From contig OX419762.1 of the NCBI GenBank assembly GCA_948567375.1, forward strand, positions 56,748,841 to 56,812,840: a stretch of 64,000 nucleotides of DNA. The letters are read 5' to 3'. Positions 10,756 to 22,933 of the stretch are shown piece after piece. The notes under the pieces were generated by a model. That model saw nothing but the letters and a program-made list of their open reading frames with translations. It did not search any database and was not told where the DNA came from. How positions within the stretch are numbered: position 1 is the stretch's first letter; every line of letters starts with the position of its first letter. A program made the translations under genes and the position numbers. Source of the stretch: Lunularia cruciata. Lineage: Eukaryota > Streptophyta > Marchantiopsida > Lunulariales > Lunulariaceae.

Positions 10756-13700
10756 TATGAAAGCTCTATGAGAGTGATGAATACTTGGCAATTACTTTTT
10801 GCTAAATGTCAATTTTAGACTAGCTTTGAAGATTTGAGCTATAACATCTTTTAATAAATTAATATTTCATCTGAGGTTTTGAGCCGATAATTATTCTAAT
10901 ACAATATAGATTCTATGCTCTATTTTTCATACATAATTTTTTTATTGAAGTTTTACCAATCATTCGAGGTAAGAGGACGTATTTGAGCATAATAGATGTT
11001 TTCTTGGATCAAATTTAGCATTTGCTACCCTTGTCTTAGAAATATTTCTACATTCAATTTTTTTAAATAAAGTAATTATTTTATGATGTATCTTTGAGTG
11101 CAAAGAAGTGTGATAAAATTCAATTATTATCTTCTTCAAGTAATCCTCGACTAGACTAGATGACTTAATCTGAAATTATCATCCTCACTCTTCTCACTCT
11201 CTTCTTTATCTCAATAAAATTTCTTTTAATCCTTTTTTTTGAAAATCTTGAAAGGTTTTCAATATTTTATAATTGTAAAAAATACTTCATTAATTTTGGG
11301 TAATTATAAGTAGAAGTCTTATTAGTAAATTATTCTTCTTGAGCTTTGAAGTTCAATGAAGAAGAGGTAGAAAGTAAAGGAGGAAAAGGTGAAGTTACAC
11401 AAGTTTTAAGCACAAGGATATATATACATAAGATCATTTCTCTTAATTCACAATGTTACCTATTTTATATATCATCAAGAACTTTGTTTCATATTCAACC
11501 TAAATTCAAATTCAAATTTCATTTTCTGCAAATTCTAAACTTGGAGAGCATAATAATAAGTTAAGAAAGTATGATAATTTATTGAAAATATCAAATATTC
11601 CTTAAATCAATATAAAATTTTATTTTATTTCATAACGGAGAAGAACTACTTGGTTAGTGAACTTATCTTAAAGGAGATTACAAAATGTTCTCAATTTGAA
11701 GGGCTAATCTAATACTGATGGAGAGAGAAAGTATTTTATATATACAATTTTACTTACTTACTTGTTAAAATGTATTATAAACTAGCAAACATGTTATATT
11801 TTCCCATTAATTTATTCCTTGAGTTATGGAAAGCATGGAAGACATATAATATATAATAAGAGCGTTCATGAAACAAGCTCTAAGAAGATGCACTAAAAGC
11901 CTCGACTACCTAAAGTACTATTTGTACATTTTTCACTTCTTTGATTGAGTATATTTAAAAATAGATTATAATTTATTTTCATTAATATATTGATTTAATG
12001 TAGAAGTCTAGAGAAAGAGAGAGATATAGATATATATTTTTCAAGAAATTACTCTTTAGATTATAGCTTAATGTAGAGAATTAGTTTTAGAGTAAAATTT
12101 ATTTTATTTAATCTTTGTCATTTTGAATATGCTCACTTTAATACTATTTTATTCCTTTTATACCCTCATTAATTATATATAGTACTCTTTAATCATTCTA
12201 AATATTATTAATCATAAAATTAATATCTCCTGATAATTCTTGTAGACTAGAATATTCCATTATGAATATTCTAAGTATCATTGAGGAAAATTCATTTCTT
12301 CAGACACTAAAAGTAATTATAAAAGAATCTTCTTTTATGTGGAGTTGATGATATGATATATAGCACAAAATTAATTATAAAAATTAACTAAAATATCAAT
12401 AAAAAGTCTATGAATAAATACATCATTTACAGATCATGATGAAAATCAAGTTCTTCTTTGAATAATCTTTTATAATTTTATTCCCAATTAAGTCTACTAG
12501 CAATAAAACTCTAAAAATAAGTCTTGCTTTCCTGGTTTTATTATATTTAATTGAAAGGGAACTGGAACAACCTGAATTGTGGCTAACCAACAACAGTTAC
12601 AAATTGTTAAATATAAATATAAAAATGAATAAATGAAGATAATATAATGGATGTGATATAATATTTTATTGGTTTAATAGGACATACAAAATTATATGTA
12701 ATAGTCAGGAAATTTAAACAATATTTAGGTAGAATTCAACCATATAAATTATTAGAATTTCTATAGATGTTGTGTAAAATGTATAGGAATTTTCATAAAG
12801 GAGAATTCAGAGAATATCTAGGAATCTTATTAGAACCCATCCATCTAGGACAGTATTGATATTCAAGAATTTCCTTATAGAGTTGGTTTGAATAAATTAA
12901 GGTTTTAAACATTCTATTTTTGGACAAAGTAATTTGGCTAGAAAGTGAATGATTCACATCTTTGTGAAGAAACCCATACTTATCTTGATTATAAATAACA
13001 AACTCCATGACATTTTACGTATATTCATTTAGCTTTAAATCTTCTTTTCTCTTCTTTCATTGTTTTTATTCAGTTCCTTGACTTATGGTCTTCTATACTA
13101 GTAATATAGCAAGAATGAGATGGTGGACTGTTTTCTTCTTACTAAATAGTGTTTGGCTCCCATATTACACTTATACTTATGTGACATTTTATCAATTTAT
13201 ATGTCTTTTTTTTCCAACTTTGTTAGAATTTTTCATTTTATCAAATAAACTTAGTGCTTTCCATTATCATTTATGTGAAAAATTTAACATATTTATTTAC
13301 ATTTGATGTAGAATCTACTTTCTCTTAATATAACAGTTAATAAGTTTCTTAAAATGTAATAATAGCATTCAGCATCTCGCTCACCACCAATGCTCAACCG
13401 ATGTCACAACCAATAGAATGAGTTGCATATTAAGAAGTACAAAATCATACCAACTTTCCCAAGCCAAAAACATTTAGTGGAAAACTAGTGGAGAGTTCTC
13501 TATTCCATTATGAGTAATATTTGCAACACCAACATATAAAATATTGACTCACCAAAACTTGTTTGGTGCGAATTAACTCAAAGGTATTCCAAAATCGTGA
13601 TAGAATTGGGGCGTTTCTTGGCAGAAGTTTTGAGAGAACTTTAACATCTAGATTCGGCTTATAAATACAATAAGAATAGCACATCTTATAGATATGAAAC

Positions 13701-15016
13701 TAATTCAAAATACTCTCCAAAGGACGAGTAGAAGAGACTGGAAACAATACATCCAGTAGCAGCAGTAGCAACAAGAGAAGCAGAGAGTAAGAGATCGGAA
13801 AAAGAATTAAAAAGGAGGAAAAATTTCTCTTCAAGAGAAATATCTTTCTCTTCAAGATATATTAGATTTCTACATATTTTCTTCTATAAATAATTTTTAA
13901 CATGAAACAAGAATCAAATTACCATCTAGTCGACTAAAAGAATGAAATTTGTATATAAATGGAAAAAATTCGGACCCATATCCATCTAAATTGCGTTAAA
14001 AAATTGTGTCCACTTTATGCCATTACTTTAAACAAGTTTTAGTATGCGTATGCCCCATTAGTGGCCTCTACTAGGTTAGGCATCGGACCAGAAATGATTC
14101 CACTATGAACGGTGGCTCGAGAACATCTGACTGCATAGTTGACCTCTATAATCTTGCTTTTTCTGCAGGCGAAACGTGTCACTCTGTATGCACTCCAAAA
14201 CGAAATTAGAGTTTACTGAACCTTTGCTCTCAACTGCGAGAACAAAGCAAATAGAAAATGGAAAGAAAGTAACCTTGAGTCAAACATACAACATACAAGA
14301 TGCTTCTGTCTGTTGCGATCAGATATATACACCATCAATATTCATATCTCTTCCAGGCCACAAGCGAGTTTCAAACAAATCAAAAGCTTTCAAACGGAAA
14401 CTGAAGAATGCATCCTCGTCCTTCCTGTAAAGACATAATAATAAGCTATGACAAAAGGTTAAGCACATTGCCACAGATCTGCATGTGAATGACTATGTTA
14501 TTGTAACATGAAATACGTTCTGGAGCGCAATACCACTCAACCATGCAGTGAACTATAGTTAAACCTTGGGTGCGACGAAAAAAGCAACCGGGTTAGGTAC
14601 TGTACTGTAAAAAGGAACGAAGCCCACAGATGCTGGGGTTGGGTGACTCGGCATGAGCAGAACTTCCGGTTCCGTTACACTACGTCCATTTAAGTGGATA
14701 CCTGACACAATTGTGTGGGGACACATGTTCAGGCACGGACGGAGGTCCGGTCTCCGCGAATGCACAGTGGCATGTAAATACGAAGCCCGTGAAGGTTGCC
14801 CTGTAGCTCTACAGTACCCGAGAGCTTTCAGAGCAGCGCAGAGCACGAGACGGTGATGGTGTTTTGCCAGGATTGCGAGAAGGATTGTACTATATAGTGA
14901 CAGACTGGGTCGATAGAAAGTAATTTCATTTGTGGAATTGAGAACAGTCGTTAGGGATCGTTGGATTTTGGTGAGAAGGAAGGCCAATTTGGAGAAATTT
15001 TACTCGGAGTGGGCGA

Positions 15017-18000
15017 ATGGCCGGGGATCCGATTGGTAGGGAGTATGAGCTTGATCATCAGCACGGGAAAGCTCGTGTTCGGGTCGCGCGAGTATGGCAT
15101 GAGGGGAGTACTCACGTGATGGTGGAGTGGTCTGTATCTGTCTCGCTGAGGTCAAAGTGTTTGAACGCTTTCACGGAAGGGGATAATTCTGCTATTGTCG
15201 CAACGGACACTATCAAGAACACGGTTTGTTCTCTTATCTCATGGCACTTATCTCACCTGAGAAGTTGCATGATATGGCACCGTCGTACTTTACGTACTTA
15301 GCCTGTCAGTTCGTAACGATCTGACTATTGTGTTGGGGAATTCTTGCAGGTCTATGTACTGGCGAAGAGGTGTAGCAAGACTCTATCACTGGAAGACTTT
15401 GGGTGCCTACTGGGAAAGCACTACGTATCAATGTATCCCGAGGTATATCAACAGTTCACGACCTAAATTCTCGTCCCCTGTTTTTGACCGTCCAGGCTAT
15501 GCATCGATTGTATATCTGTTAGGAATTGGCGTGAGTTTCTGCAAGCAGAAGGTTTCCGAAGATGTATATAATTTCTGCCGAAGATTTACTGGAATGAAAC
15601 CACTCGTTTCGGAAACGACTAGCTCATGACAGACGTTACGAGGGAGTGCCGAATTTATGTCGGAATCTTCTTGTGCAGAAATTTGAAGGTAGCGTATCTT
15701 AGTGCCAAGTTGCCGGAGAAACTGTTCAAAGTTTGCTGATGTCGAGGCTCTGTTGTAATGCAGGTGACAGCCGCCCAGATTTCCCTCACACAGAAGCCAT
15801 GGGAGCGAGTGGTTATTGATCAGATACCACATGAGCACGGTACGCCCGGTCGAGTTCTCCTTTCACAGGACAAAATCAACCTGGTCGAACGGTGTCCTGT
15901 AGTTGTCTTTTCCTGATCAGTATGACTGAAGGTCTGCGCGTTGAGGCCACATTAGAACGACATGAATCTACCTTTACGAAATGAACTGCATCCTTCTGCA
16001 ACGTGGTGCGATCCAAACCATGGTCTTGCGACCCGGATACCATATAATTTTCTGCCCACAGATCTGAGTCAGCTTGTCCTGCATGTAGGGATAGTCTAAC
16101 TGGTGAAGCCTGCCAGCTTGGACCAGCATTGATTTACCATCGTCGTTTTACAATAAGAGATAACCCGTCGTCTCTTGTCTGATCTACGACACGGTTGGAT
16201 GATAGACAGCCTGACCTGCGCGTGTCGGCAGCAGATTGGCATTTATCATATTTGCACTAACATATGAACTTCGACCAGCATTCATGTTGCCTGCAAATGT
16301 GCATTCATGATTGTAAGCGTTTGCTGGAACAGGATACAAATTGGGCTCCGAAAACCGCACGGCCGAGATTTCTGTCACCAAAGACGGAAAGGTTCAAGTC
16401 GTGGCTGGCATTTCAGAATTAAGTCTTCTCAAGACAACGAAGGTAAACCATGAATACAAGTTTAGGGTATAATTCAAGGTCAAACTTGACTAGAAATTAT
16501 CATGGGTTTACTTGCAGCGCAAGCATCGATACAAAAACTTTGACTTAATGGCAATTTATCATTTATACTACATTGTAAAGCAAGGAACAGGGTTGACTTA
16601 TTTAAACTTTGACTTACTCCAGTCCGGATTCGAAGGCTTTATACGAGATAAGTACACGCTCCTCCCGGAAGTGAGAGAGCGGATGATGGCATCATCAGTG
16701 CGTTCTACCTGGAGGTAATTGTTGAAATCTGGCCTTCACTTTATCATTGTTTAATCAGCACTGTAGTGCAAACGTTCATGTCAAACTTTTGGTGGTGCTA
16801 TACAGCGGTATTATTGACCAGATATTTTGTAGGATGGGTTGTACGAGCATGTTAAAGTTCGAAGCAGTTGGCTCTTAGGATACAGGCTGTGTGGTGACAT
16901 TGTTTGTCGCCAGAGAGCCTCAAATAAGTCGCCATGTAAACACACTCGTTTCTCTCACCGAATGAAACTCACAAACCTACAAAAATGGAGAAAACATTAG
17001 CCACGCCATGGCACCTTACAGATTTAGGGGATTTTGAACTATTTGAAAGTCTGCCTTGTACATTTGGATAAACATAAAATGAAGTTGGAAGCGGATAAAG
17101 ATCCTTACCAAGCTGAACTGAAGAATACAGTTTGACGCAAAATGATCTGATAGCCGTAGTCCACAACTCGTTTGCAACTTACGTGTAAGGAACTACTGCG
17201 CGTCAGATGATATGCTGGAATGTGCTATTAAATGTTTGTTGTATGCTTAATAACTCGTTAAGTGATTGTTGCGTCATTGAATTGGAATCAATTTTGTCAT
17301 AAAATATACATGCACCACAGAGTTCTGTTTCGTTTCATGGCGGTACACTAAAGGGGAACAGACTGGAAAAAGTAGTTGAATGAAAGGTGTTACAGCTACT
17401 TCAAGTTTCTGTTACCCCGCTCATACAGGTACTCAACCAAGCCTTCAAACTACAATGAAACTCATGCAACTGTGAAGAATATTTTGCTCAATACTTTCTA
17501 TGGACCACCTCGAGGTGGAGTGTACAGCCCGTCCGTGCAGGCTACCTTATATCTTATGGCCAAAGAAGTGCTATTGAGGTTGGTTCCCAAAGTTCCCAGT
17601 GTCAATTAGGTTTTCTGAGTCTGCTAGGATCTGAGATTTGGCGTGTATCTGCCATTCGTTGACTCATCCCGCCAAGTTTGTTTTCTTCTACGTCAGTAGT
17701 GATAAGTTACTCTGTGCTATATTCTGGATTCAGAGGATCTCAAGATTCTTGCTCTGCACTTATAGCACAAGTAGTTTTGAAGGTCTTTCCAACATTTGTT
17801 CAGTCGAGATATACACGAGCAAGCTATACTAATCCTCGAAGTTGTGTTTCTCCAGAATCCCAGAGATTGAGTCTGTGTACTTGAATATGCCGAACATTCA
17901 CTTTATGCCCGTAAACTTGACTTCTTTAGGAGTTGAGGTAAGCTTCTGCCGTTATAGTTGCGACTACATCTTTCCTCATAGCTCTCCCATATTGTGTGAC

Positions 18001-18445
18001 GGTATGATCAAACCATAGCAAATTGCTTTCCATGGCTCCTCCATATGTGTATGGATTGGATTCACAATCAAGTGGACCTCTGTTGACGAACAACATGACC
18101 CTCAATGTGTACCTAGGAGCGTTTCGATGTAAATCGGACCCAACTTGTCGGATATTGCTACTCCCTTCTCCTGATAGTATTGATGAACGTGCTTAGATAT
18201 CTTTCTATCGAGCTGAGGTTGAAAGGCGCTTACAGCCTAGATTCAGCTGTCAGCTCATTTCCTGCTACTGGAGGGTGAATTGATCACAACCCCACTTAAG
18301 ACCGTTGACAAGTCTACGACTTCACGAACTTACCCAAGGCGTGCTTTTGCAGTTTAAGGATGACGTATATTTACCAACGGACGAGCCTCATGGGTCAATC
18401 GAGGCAACCTTAACAAGAAGAGGGTTATCTTCATCCAAGTTATGA
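15017..18445 (+). CDS. UOX: Urate oxidase (uricase), complete, eight exons, peroxisomal
   Basis: Oxidises urate to 5-hydroxyisourate in purine degradation. Exons by frame, phase and GT-AG sites: 15017-15223, 15350-15442, 15764-15839, 16333-16442, 16623-16714, 17429-17578, 17856-17937, 18353-18445, giving about 300 residues, the normal length. Family marks: HGKARVRVARVW near the N-terminus; VATDTIKNT with the active-site threonine; LLGKHYVSMYPE; SGFEGFIRDKYTLLPE; FYGPPRGGVYSPSVQ; MPNIHFMPVNL; and PTDEPHGSIEATL near the C-terminus. It ends in SSSKL, a canonical PTS1 signal, so the product should be peroxisomal. The start ATG (GCGAATGG) precedes MAGDPIGREYEL and keeps the frame of exon 1. No stop or frame break occurs in any exon. 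Introns are about 125 to 990 nt. Confidence 0.95.
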
Positions 18446-19489
18446 TAGAAGTCAGATGTCTGACCCGCCTGTTGTTTGAGAGACGCATGATGGAAGTCTT
18501 CTACGAAGACCAGTTATGGGAGTCTTCCTGACTCACGCCATTTTTTGTCCTGATCACGTGAAGTATGTAGAAAACGACTCATGTACAAATAACTCTGAAA
18601 CCATTATGTCCAGCAGAAGTTTAGCGATACATCATTGTCTACATCTCTTGCTCTCTGGGAATAATATGTACATCTCAGGTTCATGTATAGTGCAATCTAG
18701 ATTGAGTATATATATGTAGTGTGAGCTAGCTCACTTGTCTATAAATTGCCACAAATTTACCACATTTTATGTTTAAATGAAAAGTTTGTACAAATCAATA
18801 CAAAAGGCGTTCCCTGGCTTTCAATGTCTGATCTGGAGGTTTGGAACTGAAAGTTTTTCTGAAAGTCGTAGCTGCATGTCAGGAGAGAGCTTTATGATCA
18901 ATCAGTGCAGTTCGGACCACGCTGACTGACTAGTCGCCCCTGTCAATCTGCGTTTCCTTCTCGCTTTTATAGTGTCATAAGCGATTAGCGGGCTATCATA
19001 GCACACGAAGAGTATGAACAACCGATTGGACGTGTAGTCCCGAGAGAATTGTAGATCTTGTAGATAATTTATTTCAAAGATCTGGGACCGAGATGTGATA
19101 CAGAAAAGAACCTCACCAAAAACTGAGCACAGTTCGTGAACTTGGAAAATCATTTCTCTGAAGTGGACTTCTTATTGGTTGCCGTTTCCACCGGACGTGA
19201 GCCTAGCTCATATCAGGTTTCCAGCCATGGCCGATACAACTGCCATGTATACTACCGTGAGACCGAGACCTTTTACTCCGGTACCAAACAGCAGTGGTAT
19301 TAAGTAGTTCGCAGAGCCTTTCTTTGCTGCATTTACACAGCATGTGAAGGAATTTGTTATTCTGCTTAGCACTAACTTTTGAACCTTAATCTACTGGCAG
19401 GAGGTTCACATGCACTTGGTATCTTATGCGGCATCAATGAACAAAGCCAACTATCAATCTGGCCTTAAGGATCTGCGTCAACATACACC
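18446..19489. other. Interval between UOX and the minus-strand glycoprotein gene
   Basis: The first part is presumably the UOX 3' UTR. A minus-strand open frame at 18902-19153 might be a further 3' exon of the next gene, since it contains a basic segment KARRKRRL, but no splice phase could be confirmed. Nothing else is recognised. Confidence 0.4.
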
Positions 19490-21004
19490 TATAACTTGAT
19501 ATACGAAGATCATGATGTTGATGGGTTCACCTTTCACGGCTTGAAATGGGATTGGTGAGTTGAGGATCATTGTGGTGTTAACCCCAACTTTGGCAAGATA
19601 ATTGCCAACCTTGGTTGGAGATACATTCGCTGTATAAAAACCGAAATCACCTCTGGTATCTACTGTTGCCGGTTGCGACAGCGTGACTTTACTTCCATCA
19701 TCTGGATTCCAAGTAATCTGGCCACTCTCACCACACGATAGAAAATCGGTTTGTAAACCGGTGCAGAATCCGTGAATTTGAGGCGTGTGTCACTGGATCC
19801 ATCACCTTCCTCTCCAACTCTAGGTCCAATTTTTTTCTTTTTAGTGAATTGTGTTTGATTGAGTGCATCACGTTCCTCTCTTCACTCTAGTTCCATGGTT
19901 TCCTCTTTTGAATTTTGAACGGAGACACTCAGGTTCCATGAGCATCAAACGTTTCAAATTTAAGTTTTGTACAACTTTGAAATTGATAGGGTGCCAGCAC
20001 TGTGTGCATGGGGCATTGTTAGAAAGAGTACCGTCACGGTGAAGGGTACGGGAGTCACGCCAAGGCGACCAGTGTTCGCACCAACCGTGTTGTTCCAGTC
20101 GTCCATCAAGTTGATCATGAGCATATTGTCGTAGCCTAAATAAACTTTTGCCGTCCCATTCTCGAAAGTTCCAATGCACTTCGGTATCATTATGTCGCCT
20201 GCGAAATCGGAGGAATAGACTAAACATATTCAGTATTTCCCGGGATATCTTAGCAAACAACAGCTACCAGTTTGGAAGCGTTTAGAAGCTTTATTGGAGA
20301 TTCACCGTCAGTCAATGAGCCAAGGTCTGTTGAATGAGGAAAATATGTTGTCAAAGTTATGATCTCCGAAACGTATAGGATATTAGCAAAGTGGAAGGGG
20401 AGAGTGAGGCTGCCAGAAGGATGAAAAAAATAATTGGAGAGTAAAAATTGTTCTAGGACGTACCTGCAATTAACGTAAGGTTGTGTAACTTTGTGCCGAT
20501 TGTTGTATTTGTAGTTGTATTGATCATGTCCAAAACAAGGGAGAGACCGGTGTGTCCTGCAAGAGAGTTTGTGGCCAGACATGAAGCTATCCATTTGCCT
20601 GAGTCGGAGCTATCCATAATGGAGCATGTCAGGCCCCCGATAATACTGTTATTCGTTGCCACTCCGTACAGCTGATAGCAAATTACGTCCAGTTAGTTAG
20701 TTCCTGAAGCCTAAGTACATATACACATGACGAGAGAAATGCAACAAGTAAAGTTTGACATAGCTCTGTGTTTCTTATAAAACTTTCTATTGCGTGAAGT
20801 TCTTACATTCATGGCTGAATCGCCGTCATATAAAACGCATCCTGTACACGCGGCAGTGCAAGATTTGTTCGCGGCGACGCATGCATCAGCTTCGCATTCC
20901 TTTGACCATGCGGTGATGGTGAGATTGGTTTGCTCTCCTTCTTTTAGAGTAACTACACTGGAGTTATCGATGCCGGTGCAAAGTGTACTAATCGTTGGTG
21001 CTGC
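19490..21004 (-). CDS. Secreted or surface glycoprotein, multi-exon, unnamed; possible filamin-like module
   Basis: Visible exons on the minus strand: 20807-21004 (66 codons, phase 0), 20464-20671 (phase 0 to 1) and about 19960-20198 (entry phase 1), with matching phases and good splice sites. A further exon-like stretch lies at about 19490-19760. The first three exons hold at least nine Asn-X-Ser/Thr sequons in some 215 residues and a cysteine-rich patch (KECEADACVAANKSCTAACTGC), which indicates a secretory-pathway protein. The 3'-most stretch contains GFYTANVSPTKVGNYLAKVG and SPIPF, resembling the end of filamin-type Ig repeats. The motif LCTGIDN / FCTGLQT starts both the first and last blocks, suggesting a repeated module. 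The 5' exon is unresolved; a hydrophobic MTLFVLLYTLDVV starts at 21241. Function unknown; a GEX2-like gamete protein is only a guess from the filamin-like pattern. Confidence 0.5.
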
Positions 21005-21259
21005 CTGGAGACCGGCACAAAAGTAGAGGAGAAGAAACAGACCTGATTTCCATACAAAATGGTCAAGTTATGAAACCGAGTAGGTTTCTGCGAAGCAAGT
21101 GGGTTTGGTGCAGCCTAAAGGTGATGACCGAATACTGAATGTTATGAAGTTTGTTTGGAGAATGGAAGAGATGAAAGAAGTACCAAAAATATATCGGTTT
21201 CTGACGACATCCAAAGTGTAGAGTAAGACGAAGAGTGTCATCGTCTCATCTCCTCTCAA

Positions 21260-22933
21260 TGTCGCTTAGCAGCTTGATGATTTCTACATGAGGATTCTAA
21301 TGGAAGTGATGTTTGGACGTTCATCAATAGTCACACTTCAGCGCCATCTTTACCATGCGAGAGTGGTAGAGTGCATTGTAAACCCCGAACTTGATCGAAA
21401 CAGCTGCAATTATGCAAGTACGCACTGTAAGCACTTGGATTCGAGCGGTGATTGATTATACAGATCTATATACTGATCCAGGACTCTGAGATCCGCCTGG
21501 TAATTCGTCCTACTGTAGTTGTAGGTTTCAAAACACAGTAGTCGCGTTTGTAGCTTCAGAGATTCCCTACCGTGCGGATGTGCCTTCAATTAGTTGTCAT
21601 GGTGAACATTTCGACAGTCCAATTCTAAGTTTACTGAGCTCAGATTTGTAGACTAATAAGATTCAAAGACGGCTCCGATACACTTGTCTGCCTTCAGGGA
21701 TTTCAGCGTCATCAGCGATTCAATGCTTGGTTTTACATGACATATCTTTGTACATATGCTTGCATTGAGACCGAGAATGCGTGACAGGACACCTTGAACA
21801 GTGATTCAATCCGAATATTTGGGCAGATCTAGCATTGATAATGGTGTGACTATGACTGAGGATTAAACTACATGGTTTTATCCTTCTTCACTGGTATTTC
21901 CCTCTATGATCCCGAAGATCAAGCCTCCATCAAATGCTTGGCAGTCTCACTGGCGACTATTCAGCTGTGAAGTATGCGTAGAGAAAGCGAGGCGAGATTT
22001 GTTTCGGACCTGAAATTTCGCGCAGATATGAAAGAAAGCTCGTCAAAAATTCGTTATTCCAGACAAGGAAACCGCCATGGCAATCTGCTAATTGAGTTTG
22101 AAGATGGAATGTTGGAAGTCCAAACTTTGAAGCTGAGAAAGGTGGTCGCGAATTCGAGGTCGCAAACTTGGGACCAAATGAACGGCTGGTCAAAATTATG
22201 TGGAAATTGAGATCGCAATAGAGGTTGCAACCTGATTCGGCGGTTCACGAGGAACCCGGGTTGTAATCCATCCTCCTCCCGGGGCCCGCCTAGCTAAACT
22301 GTCAGTCAGTTTAGTTCTCCTTCAGCAGTACTACTACATGACTACAAAGATCCTTGCTCCCCACGGTTAGCAGGGCATGACACCAAATGTACAAGACCTC
22401 TGTTATTGATGTCTTCCGGTTTGGTTTGTCTTGGGAACAAAGACAACAGGGACGAGAAGTTGGAACGAAAGGTTGGGTTAAGTCACACTGAATTTGCATA
22501 TGTAGAATGGCAAAAGTGTGAACGGAGGCTGATGGAATTGAATCCACAACAGGTTCAATTTCTCCTCCCGCATCCCCGACACGTGCATATTGCATGCAAC
22601 TGCTTGAAGAGTCAGCTGAGTTGAAGCTGTGGATGTGCTGAAAGCCTGAAAGGCAATCACAACAGGGGTTCTGGAACGACGGTTAAGAAGTGGCCGAGGC
22701 CAGATCTGTGTTCCCTTCGCTGTAATCGTAAGGACTTCCTGTACCGTCCAATTAGATGTTGTACAATTACATTGTTTGCGATGAACGAAATCCATCGGCG
22801 CTTCATGTGACCTCTGAGAGGTTTGCTTCCTTACATCGCTATCCAGAAAGGTTGACGACAGGAACTTCTGTATGCTTGGAGTGCTCCGCTGACGTTCATA
22901 TCCTCGTGTTCAGAACTCCACAGTGACGCTTCG
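21260..22933. other. Intergenic region between two divergent glycoprotein genes
   Basis: This is the likely shared promoter region of the minus-strand gene (19.5-21.2 kb) and the plus-strand gene starting at 22934. Open frames on both strands (for example 22478-22795 minus and 22406-22624 plus) overlap each other and none can be joined to a neighbouring exon by phase. An unrecognised exon here cannot be excluded. Confidence 0.35.

Larger units (their letters stand above)
8760..14170. other. AT-rich intergenic region
   Basis: From about 9000 the sequence is strongly AT-rich, with long A/T tracts and no convincing coding frame; short open frames at 11346, 12793 and 13085 look like chance in AT-rich DNA. 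The recognisable items are a duplication at 9849-9996 and an inverted gypsy LTR fragment at 10310-10755, which is visibly more GC-rich than its surroundings. Confidence 0.6.

Noticed and set aside
14559-14987. 142-codon minus-strand open frame just upstream of UOX
   Set aside because: Its start would lie 29 bp from the UOX start codon, no family likeness is visible, and the overlapping plus strand is also open; it probably covers the UOX 5' UTR and promoter.
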